Translations under genes and position numbers: made by a program | Assembly (NCBI RefSeq): GCF_030817655.1 | Contig: NZ_JAUSZM010000003.1 | Location: forward strand, 4,712,001 to 4,776,000 | Length of the DNA: 64,000 nt | Origin: Streptomyces sp. V4I2 | Lineage (GTDB): Bacteria; Actinomycetota; Actinomycetes; Streptomycetales; Streptomycetaceae | Reading direction: 5' to 3' | Shown here: in pieces, positions 58,191-64,000 of the stretch | How the letters are laid out: each line of letters begins with the position of its first letter | How positions within the stretch are numbered: position 1 is the first letter of the stretch | Notes under the pieces: generated by a model | Databases searched by the model: none | Seen by the model: the letters and a program-made list of their open reading frames with translations, nothing else | What the model was told of the DNA's origin: nothing

Positions 58191-58700
58191 ATGAACACGG
58201 CATCCGCACCCGCTGAAGAGCCACGCTGGCTCACCGAAGAGGAGCAGCGCGTCTGGCGCGCCTACGTCCACGCCACCACGCTCCTCGAAGACCACATGGA
58301 CCGCCAGCTCCAGCGCGACGCGGGGATGCCGCACATCTACTACGGCCTCCTCGTCAAACTCGCCGAGTCCCCGCACCGGCGGCTGCGCATGACCGAGCTG
58401 GCCATGCACGCGAAGATCACCCGCTCCCGCCTCTCGCACGCCGTGGCCCGCCTGGAGAAGAACGGCTGGGTCCGCCGCGAGGACTGCCCCTCCGACAAGC
58501 GCGGCCAGTTCGCGGTGCTGACGGACCAGGGCCGGGAGATGCTGGAGCAGGCCGCGCCGGGCCACGTGGCGGCCGTACGCAACGCGGTCTTCGACCGGCT
58601 CACCCCCGAACAGCAGAAGTCCCTCGGCGAGATCATGGAGATCGTCGCCGAGGGACTTCAGCCGAACGAAGCGGGTGCGGACCTGCCCTGGCTCCGCTGA
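58191..58700 (+). CDS. MarR-family regulator
   Basis: 169-aa regulator with a dimerisation helix (EEEQRVWRAYVHATTLLEDHMDRQL), HTH (LRMTELAMHAKITRSRLSHAVARLEKNGWV) and wing with C-P-S-D-K-R-G. ATG 58191 with GGAG immediately upstream. Divergent from the LigB-type dioxygenase, so probably its aromatic-ligand-responsive repressor. Its stop codon lies inside the first of two terminator hairpins. Confidence 0.9.
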   Translation: MNTASAPAEEPRWLTEEEQRVWRAYVHATTLLEDHMDRQLQRDAGMPHIYYGLLVKLAESPHRRLRMTELAMHAKITRSRLSHAVARLEKNGWVRREDCPSDKRGQFAVLTDQGREMLEQAAPGHVAAVRNAVFDRLTPEQQKSLGEIMEIVAEGLQPNEAGADLPWLR

Positions 58701-58759
58701 GGGAAGCCAGGGCAGGTCCGGTGGGACGTACGTACGGGGCGTCCCCTCCCCGTACGTAC
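58681..58759. terminator. Two consecutive hairpins between marR and the second DHA2 gene
   Basis: ACCTGCCCTGGCT (58681-58693) pairs perfectly with 58705-58717 and spans the marR stop. GTACGTACGGGG (58728-58739) pairs perfectly with 58748-58759. They serve two convergent genes. Confidence 0.8.
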
Positions 58760-58794
58760 AGATGGCCCGGAGGGGTACGAACGGACAGCCGCCG

Positions 58795-60306
58795 TCAGTG
58801 CGCGATCACCGGGATCGGCAGCTCGTCCTCGGCGCCTTCGCCGGAGCCGGTCACCGTGGTGGAGCCCGGCTTGCCGGTGTTGATGAAGGTCGCGGCGACC
58901 ACCGCGGCGAGGACCAGGATGCCGACGGCGAACCAGATCGCGTTGGTGTACCCGTGCACCTGGCCCTCCAGCTGGACCAGCTGCTGCTGCTGGGCCTGGG
59001 AACCGGCACCGCCGATGTGGTCCTTGATGTACGCGGTCGTCGCCGAGGCGGCGATCGTGTTCAGCAGGGCCGTACCGATCGCGCCGCCCACCTGCTGCGA
59101 GGTGTTGACCATCGCGGAGGCGACACCGGCGTCACGCGGCTCGACGCCGTGCGTGGACAGGGACATGGCGGGCATGAACGCCGTACCCATGCCGAGGCCG
59201 AGCAGCACCATCCCCGGCAGGATGACACTGGCGTACGAGGTGCCGAGCTCCAGCTGGGTGAGGAACAGCATGCCGACCGCGGCGACCAGGAAGCCCGGAG
59301 CCATCAGCAGGCGCGGGGGAATCCGGGTCATCAGGCGGGTGCCGATCTGCGTGGAGCCCACCATCATGCCGCCGATCATCGGCAGGAAGGCGAGGCCGGT
59401 CTTGACCGGCGAGTAGCCCAGCACGAGCTGCAGGTAGTAGGTCAGGAAGAGGAACAGGCCGAACATCGCGATGATCGCGAGACCGAGGGAGAGGTAGACG
59501 CCTCCGCGGTTGCGCTCGGTGATGACGCGCAGCGGCAGCAGCGGGGCCTTGACCTTGGACTCGACGAGGACGAACGCGGCGAGCAGCACGACCGACGCGA
59601 CGAACAGGCCGACCGTCGTGGAGTCGCCCCAGCCGTCGGACTCGGCGCGGGTGAAGGCGTAGACCAGCGTGACCAGACCCAGGATGGACAGGACGACGCC
59701 CGGGATGTCGAGCGGCGAGCGGTTGCGACCGCCGGCCGGCTCACGGATGACGAAGTACGCGCCCGCGGCCGCGACGACCGCGAACGGGATGTTCACGAAG
59801 AACGTCCAGCGCCAGTCGAGGTACTCGGTGAGCAGGCCGCCGAGGATGAAGCCCACGGCGCCGCCGCCACCGGCGATCGCACCGTAGATGCCGAACGCCT
59901 TGGCGCGCTCCTTCGGCTCCGTGAACATCACGGCGAGCAGCGAGAGCGCGGCGGGCGCGAGCAGCGCGCCGAACGCACCCTGCAGGGCACGGGCGCCGAG
60001 CATCATCGCCTCGTTGGTGGCCGCCCCGCCGAGCGCGGAGGCGGCGGCGAAGCCGACCAGACCGGCGACGAAGGTGCGCTTGCGGCCCCACAGGTCCGCG
60101 ATGCGCCCGCCGAAGAGCAGCAGACCGCCGAAGGCCAGGGCGTAGGCCGTGATGACCCACTGCCGGTTGCCGTCGGAGATGCCCAGGTCCTGCTGTGCGG
60201 ACGGCAGGGCGATGTTCACGATGGTCGCGTCGAGGACGACCATCAGCTGGGCGAGCGCGATGAACGTCAGCGCTTTCCAGCGGTTTGAGTGTGCTGTTTC
60301 AGACAT
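58795..60306 (-). CDS. DHA2-family (EmrB/QacA) MFS drug transporter
   Basis: 503-aa 14-helix exporter. The DHA2 start L-D-A-T-I-V-N-I-A-L-P-S-A-Q-Q-D-L is clear, with motif A G-R-I-A-D-L-W-G-R-K-R and a G-G-G-G-A-V-G-F-I-L-G-G motif C. ATG 60306; an in-frame GTG four codons upstream is possible. A tetR gene lies upstream on the same strand, separated by 217 bp that contain a 15-bp tandem duplication. Confidence 0.93.
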   Translation of the reverse strand: MSETAHSNRWKALTFIALAQLMVVLDATIVNIALPSAQQDLGISDGNRQWVITAYALAFGGLLLFGGRIADLWGRKRTFVAGLVGFAAASALGGAATNEAMMLGARALQGAFGALLAPAALSLLAVMFTEPKERAKAFGIYGAIAGGGGAVGFILGGLLTEYLDWRWTFFVNIPFAVVAAAGAYFVIREPAGGRNRSPLDIPGVVLSILGLVTLVYAFTRAESDGWGDSTTVGLFVASVVLLAAFVLVESKVKAPLLPLRVITERNRGGVYLSLGLAIIAMFGLFLFLTYYLQLVLGYSPVKTGLAFLPMIGGMMVGSTQIGTRLMTRIPPRLLMAPGFLVAAVGMLFLTQLELGTSYASVILPGMVLLGLGMGTAFMPAMSLSTHGVEPRDAGVASAMVNTSQQVGGAIGTALLNTIAASATTAYIKDHIGGAGSQAQQQQLVQLEGQVHGYTNAIWFAVGILVLAAVVAATFINTGKPGSTTVTGSGEGAEDELPIPVIAH

Positions 60307-60344
60307 GGGAGTACCCACTCCGGGACTTCGTGACGGAAATTCGG

Positions 60345-60374
60345 GACGTACTGGTGGAAGACGTACTGGTGGAA
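60345..60374. repeat. 15-bp perfect tandem duplication in the DHA2 leader
   Basis: GACGTACTGGTGGAA occurs at 60345-60359 and 60360-60374, followed by a degenerate AAAAGGCGT pair. It lies 39-68 bp upstream of the transporter ATG. Confidence 0.85.
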
Positions 60375-60523
60375 AAAGGCGTATTGATGGGAAAAGGCGT
60401 CCAAGGAGAGCGGCTCGTCGACGGTGGGCCGAAGTTCGGTGTGATGACCGAGCCGGTGGGGCGACTGAGTCCCTGTAGTTGCTTGCTTGTGCGATGACTC
60501 GTGGGGCGTGCTGAACTAATCGG

Positions 60524-61168
60524 TCAGGACTGCCGCAGGTCCTCCATCGTCACGGCCGATCCCGGCAGGGTGGAGCGGGCAGGCGCCCGCAGTCCGTCCA
60601 GGAACAGCTGCAGGTGTCGGTGTACGAAGCGGTCGGCGCTTTCGCATCCGGTCCCGGCCGGAGGCCGGCTGAGCTGGGCCACGACGACCATCACGTCGCC
60701 GACACCCACGTCGGTGCGGAGCTGCCCGGCCACCTTGGCGCGGTCCATGAGCGCGTCGATGATGCCCTCGAGCCGCTCACGCGCCGCCTCCAGGTCCGGG
60801 TGGTACCGGTCGAAGGTGGTGGCGATCATCGGGCACAGCGCGCTGATCCGCTCGTCGGCGGCGACGTGCACGAAGCGCTCCAGCGCTCCGAAGGCGTCGC
60901 CGGTCGTGGCGAGCGCCTGCTCGGCCGCCTCCGCCGTACGGTCCATGACCGAGCAGACGACCTCGCGGACGAGGGCGTCACGGTCCGGGAAGTTGCGGTA
61001 CACCGTGGCGTTGCCTACGCCGGCCCGGCGGGCGATCTCGTCGAGCGGCACGTCGGGGCCGAACTCGGTGAACATCTCCCGGGCGGCGGTGACGATCCGC
61101 TCCCTGTTGCGCAGGGCGTCGGCGCGCGGCCGGGGCGCCTTGCGGCGCACGGGGGTGGCGGTCTCCAC
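60524..61168 (-). CDS. TetR-family repressor of the DHA2 transporter
   Basis: 214-aa regulator: HTH in ARE MFTEFGPDVPLDEIARRAGVGNATVYRNFPDRDALV (about residues 30-67) with a TetR_C-type ligand domain. GTG 61168 with CTGGAG six bases upstream. Two near-identical palindromes lie 30-90 bp upstream. With the DHA2 pump downstream this forms a drug-inducible efflux unit; the inducer is unknown. Confidence 0.91.
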   Translation of the reverse strand: METATPVRRKAPRPRADALRNRERIVTAAREMFTEFGPDVPLDEIARRAGVGNATVYRNFPDRDALVREVVCSVMDRTAEAAEQALATTGDAFGALERFVHVAADERISALCPMIATTFDRYHPDLEAARERLEGIIDALMDRAKVAGQLRTDVGVGDVMVVVAQLSRPPAGTGCESADRFVHRHLQLFLDGLRAPARSTLPGSAVTMEDLRQS

Positions 61169-61200
61169 GGCGTACTCCAGAGGCTGTTGGTGTGCGATCC

Positions 61201-61256
61201 GGGGAAGTGCTCCCCGTTTCGCTCGGACACATGGCTAAACGGGGAAGTGGTCCCCG
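61201..61256 (-). promoter_or_regulatory. Paired TetR operators upstream of the tetR-DHA2 unit
   Basis: GGGGAAGTGCTCCCCG (61201-61216) and GGGGAAGTGGTCCCCG (61241-61256) differ at one base, each with GGGGA/TCCCC arms. The centres are exactly 40 bp apart, about four helical turns, with a likely promoter between them. Confidence 0.7.
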
Positions 61257-61431
61257 GTTATTTCCCACTCACCGGAACATTCCGTGTGACCTGAGTCACA
61301 TAACCCCCGGGCGGGAAACCCACGTTCGGGCTCCTCCAGCGCGCGCCCTCGAACCCCTCGCCACAGGGTGATCGAAAGGGCGCAGCTTCGGACTCCAGAT
61401 CACCGGCTGCCGCGGACCGAAGGGGCCATGC

Positions 61432-62709
61432 ATGCAGCCGAGCCGTCGGATACGCCCGCGCCGCGTGGCCGCCCTCGCGTCCGTGACCGCGCTGACCCTC
61501 GCGGTCAGCACCTCGGCCGGCACGGGACACCTCGCGCCGGGCACCACGACGGCCGGCGCCGGGCCGATCGCCCTGGCCCGCACCTCCGCGCACGGCCCCT
61601 GCATGATCAGCGGCGGCCCCACGGTCCAGATGTCCGAGGGCGTCCCCACCCCCGGCGGCTACTCCCGCTCCACCGGCACCGTCCGCGCCCTCACCCTGAT
61701 GGTCGACTTCTCCGACGCCCCCGGTGCGGGCAGCGCCCTCGACCGCTTCCACGAGTTCCTCCCGCAGACCCGGGAATGGTTCCGCACCAGCTCCTACGGC
61801 CGCCTCGACTACCGCCCGGAAACCCCCCTCCCCGACTGGCTGCGCATGCCCAAGTCCTTCCGGGCGTACGACATAGAGCGCGGCGCCCCCTTCGACCCCG
61901 GCTACCGGCAGCTGGTCCAGGACATCGTGGCCGCGGCCGATCCCCAGGTGGACTTCCGGACGTACGACTTCCTCAACGTCCTGGTGACCCCGAACGCCGG
62001 CCCCTCCGCCCTGGACACCGTCCTGTCGGTGACCTTCGCGGGCAACCTGGAGGCCCCGGTCGCGGACGGCGTCCCCGTCGCCAACGCCTCCTTCGTCTAC
62101 TCCCGCCAGGACGACGGCTCCGGCTCCTACGACCGCACCGGCTACCGCGTCCTCCCCCACGAGAACGGCCACGTCTTCGGCCTGCCCGACCTCTACACCC
62201 AGGAGGGCGGGGGCGCGGTCGGCCACTGGGACATCATGAGCGAGGACTGGGGCGCCAACAACGACCTCCTCGGCTGGCACAAGTGGAAACTCGGCTGGCT
62301 CGACGCGACCCAGGTGAACTGCGCCTCGACACCCGGGACGACGGAGTACACGCTGACCCCGCTGGCCCGCTCCGGCGGCGCGAAACTCGTCTTCGTCCCC
62401 CTCGACCGCCGCACCGGCTACGCCGTCGAACTGCGCACCCGCGAGGGCAACGACGAGACGGTCTGCCGTCCCGGCATCCTGATCTACAAGGTCGACGCGG
62501 ACGTCGACACCGGCCGGGGTCCGGTCACGGTCCACGACTCCCACCGCGACAGCGGCGGCTGCACACGCAGCCCGAACGTCCACGCGGAGCTGTCGGACGC
62601 GCCGTTCGTCCCCGGGGAGGAGTTCCGGGATGTGCGGCGGGGGGTGCGGATCGCCGTGGCGGGGGCGGAGCTTTCGGGGGATTACCGGGTGCGGGTGAGT
62701 CGGGGGTAG
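61432..62709 (+). CDS. Secreted M6-family (immune inhibitor A-like) metalloprotease
   Basis: 425-aa exported zinc protease. Basic N-terminus and signal peptide (about 1-30, VAALASVTALTLAVSTSA), then M6 domain with V-R-A-L-T-L-M-V-D-F-S-D and the zinc site H243-E-N-G-H247 in LPHENGHVFGLPDLY, followed by the M6 H-W-D-I-M-S-E-D-W Met-turn. The C-terminal part is a beta-rich region. ATG 61432 with AAGGGG seven bases upstream. It lies upstream of a fused IclR regulator on the same strand. Confidence 0.91.
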   Translation: MQPSRRIRPRRVAALASVTALTLAVSTSAGTGHLAPGTTTAGAGPIALARTSAHGPCMISGGPTVQMSEGVPTPGGYSRSTGTVRALTLMVDFSDAPGAGSALDRFHEFLPQTREWFRTSSYGRLDYRPETPLPDWLRMPKSFRAYDIERGAPFDPGYRQLVQDIVAAADPQVDFRTYDFLNVLVTPNAGPSALDTVLSVTFAGNLEAPVADGVPVANASFVYSRQDDGSGSYDRTGYRVLPHENGHVFGLPDLYTQEGGGAVGHWDIMSEDWGANNDLLGWHKWKLGWLDATQVNCASTPGTTEYTLTPLARSGGAKLVFVPLDRRTGYAVELRTREGNDETVCRPGILIYKVDADVDTGRGPVTVHDSHRDSGGCTRSPNVHAELSDAPFVPGEEFRDVRRGVRIAVAGAELSGDYRVRVSRG

Positions 62710-62727
62710 GCGATGCCCTTGCGGACT

Positions 62728-62793
62728 CCGGATTACGGTGGGGCTGCCCTGACCGCCGTACCGGATTACGGTTGGCCCGACCCGACCGCCGTA
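62728..62793 (+). repeat. 33-bp tandem repeat upstream of the double-IclR gene
   Basis: Two adjacent 33-bp copies, 62728-62760 and 62761-62793, share CCGGATTACGGT at the start and GACCGCCGTA at the end. A third CCGGA follows at 62794. The array ends 11 bp before the ATG, so it covers the promoter/leader and may be the autoregulatory site. Confidence 0.75.
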
Positions 62794-62804
62794 CCGGAGA
62801 CCCG

Positions 62805-64000
62805 ATGCCCGCAGAGACGACCGTGACGTCCTGGACGTCCTGGGACGCCGTACCGTCGGCCGACTCCCCCGCCGTGCCCGCCGAGGCGGTCGCCCCGCTG
62901 ATCCGGGGGGTCGGCGTGCTGCGGCGGCTCACCGAGGCCGACGGGACGATGAGCGCGAGCGGGCTGGAACGGGCCACCGGCCTCGCCCGTTCCACGGTCG
63001 ACCGGATCGCCTCCACCCTCGACCGCATGGGGTACGTCCGTCTCGACGGCCGGGACGTGATCCTGACCCCCCGCCTGATGGAACTCGGCAACGCCTACCT
63101 GGCCGCCCTGCGTCTGCCGGCACTGCTCGACACCCGTGCGGACGCCCTCGCCGACGAGCTGGACGAGTCGGTGTCCCTGGCCGTCGGCGACCGCGACGGC
63201 ATCCGCTTCATCCACCAGGCCACCCGCCGCCGCGCCATGTCCCTCAGCTTCCGCATCGGCGACCTGCTGCCGGCCGAACGCACCGCCCCCGGCCCGCTGT
63301 TCGCGACGGAATGGACGGAGGCCGACTGGCAGGGCTGGCGCGCGCGCCGGGCGGCGGACCCGGAGGACCGGGGCTTTCCGGCCGTACCGGCGCGTGAACG
63401 GGCGGGTGCGGACGAGGAGTTCGTACGGGCGGTGGCGCTGGCGCGCGAGAACGGCTGGGCGCTGGACGACCAGTTGATCGAGCCGGGGCTGGTGGCGGTG
63501 TCCGTCCCCGTACGGCATCCCCGTACCGGTCCGATCGCCTGCGTGGCGAGCGTGGTGAGCCACACGAGCCGGCACTCGGCGACAGACCTGCACGAGACGC
63601 TGCTGCCGCGGCTGCGGGCGGCGGTGGCGGAGATGGAAGGGGAGTTGGAGAGGGAACTGAGCCGGGCGACGGTGGAGACGACGGTGATCCCGTCCGGCCT
63701 GGCGGCCTGGACAGGAGCGTCGAAACACGAACTCGGCAGGGAGTTCGTCGAGTCCCTCGCCCGCGGCCTCACCGTCCTGACCGCCTTCGGCGAGGGCCGG
63801 GCCGAGCTGACGCTCACGGACGTGGCGAAGGCGACGGGGCTGGCCCGGGCGACGGCCCGGCGGGCGCTGATCACGTACGAACACCTGGGCCTGGTGACGC
63901 CGGGCAGCACGCAGCGGACGTTCACGCTGACGCCCCGCGTCCTGTCCCTGGGCTTCCCGCCCCTGTCCCGTACGTCCCTCGCCCGCATCGCGACCCCGCA
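62805..64000 (+). CDS. Fused double IclR-family regulator (3' end beyond window)
   Basis: 398 codons are present; the frame is open to the window end. The first unit has an IclR HTH (about 30-85: IRGVGVLRRLTEADGTMSASGLERATGLARSTVDRIASTLDRMGYV) and an effector domain (about 90-285). A second IclR HTH starts about 305 (FVESLARGLTVLTAFGEGRAELTLTDVAKATGLARATARRALITYEHLGLV), followed by L-T-P-R-V-L-S-L-G, as in the PcaR/PobR subgroup. So two IclR proteins are joined head-to-tail. ATG 62805 with GGAGA four bases upstream. Beta-ketoadipate-type aromatic catabolism is a likely but unproved regulon. Confidence 0.88.
   Translation, partial: MPAETTVTSWTSWDAVPSADSPAVPAEAVAPLIRGVGVLRRLTEADGTMSASGLERATGLARSTVDRIASTLDRMGYVRLDGRDVILTPRLMELGNAYLAALRLPALLDTRADALADELDESVSLAVGDRDGIRFIHQATRRRAMSLSFRIGDLLPAERTAPGPLFATEWTEADWQGWRARRAADPEDRGFPAVPARERAGADEEFVRAVALARENGWALDDQLIEPGLVAVSVPVRHPRTGPIACVASVVSHTSRHSATDLHETLLPRLRAAVAEMEGELERELSRATVETTVIPSGLAAWTGASKHELGREFVESLARGLTVLTAFGEGRAELTLTDVAKATGLARATARRALITYEHLGLVTPGSTQRTFTLTPRVLSLGFPPLSRTSLARIATP

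Overview
This is a high-GC (about 70% or more) chromosomal window from a Streptomyces species. The evidence is frequent GTG/TTG starts, strong third-position G/C, an SsgA-family sporulation protein, HrdD, SepX/GlpR and sigma-R-type promoters. As I recall the S. coelicolor map, the order ssgE - cbiMQO - ... - moeA/galU - ... - fruA/fruK/fruR - ... - tetR - hrdD follows the SCO3156 to SCO3200s segment, so this is mostly conserved core chromosome. The only mobile DNA I can support is one tnpB remnant. I see no rRNA, prophage, CRISPR array or large biosynthetic cluster.

Layout. 1-2.5 kb: two tandem penicillin-binding transpeptidase paralogues (the first truncated by the window edge), overlapping tail-to-tail with an ssgE-like gene. 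2.7-5.3 kb: a cobalt/nickel ECF importer cbiM(N)-cbiQ-cbiO behind a promoter with a Nur-like box. 5.3-7.9 kb: ohrR-ohr, a serine hydrolase and a DUF1876-type gene. 8.0-9.3 kb: tnpB broken by one extra base. 9.6-17 kb: DMT transporter and YbaK deacylase, an unknown 536-aa protein, GNAT, MarR, and a tetR-mmpL unit with two matching operators. 17.1-20.4 kb: full-length tricorn protease. 20.9-25.8 kb: an operon of Baeyer-Villiger monooxygenase, alpha/beta hydrolase and short-chain dehydrogenase, divergent from a MerR regulator, then xthA. 27.0 kb: tRNA-Ala(CGC). 27.2-32.6 kb: galU - moeA/glp - moaC - mogA - rimJ-like - sepX, linking molybdopterin-type proteins to the divisome. 32.7-40.8 kb: 5-FTHF cyclo-ligase, penicillin acylase, K+/H+ antiporter, MFS, an FmdB/Ruc-like zinc-ribbon protein, and MTA phosphorylase. 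40.9-47.4 kb: SAF-type protein, mscL, ltrA-like, P1 peptidase, L,D-transpeptidase lipoprotein and conserved unknowns. 47.5-51.5 kb: fructose operon fruR-fruK-(91-aa ORF)-fruA. 51.8-64 kb: two DHA2 drug-efflux pumps with WYL and TetR regulators, another TetR, hrdD, a PAT-like acetyltransferase, LigB-type dioxygenase with divergent MarR, an M6 metalloprotease, and a fused double-IclR regulator running off the end.

Most interesting signals. The FmdB-family gene at 39518 has a perfect sigma-R promoter (GGAAT-N18-GTT) followed directly by a CIRCE/HrcA operator. This is the same dual oxidative/heat control known for the mycobacterial redox chaperone Ruc (Rv0991c). The same sigma-R signature lies upstream of hrdD. 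The monooxygenase-hydrolase-SDR operon, the Glp/SepX linkage, two independent paired-operator TetR promoters, an ATGA-bridged 91-aa ORF with a TTA codon between fruK and fruA, and the double-IclR fusion with a 33-bp tandem repeat also deserve follow-up.
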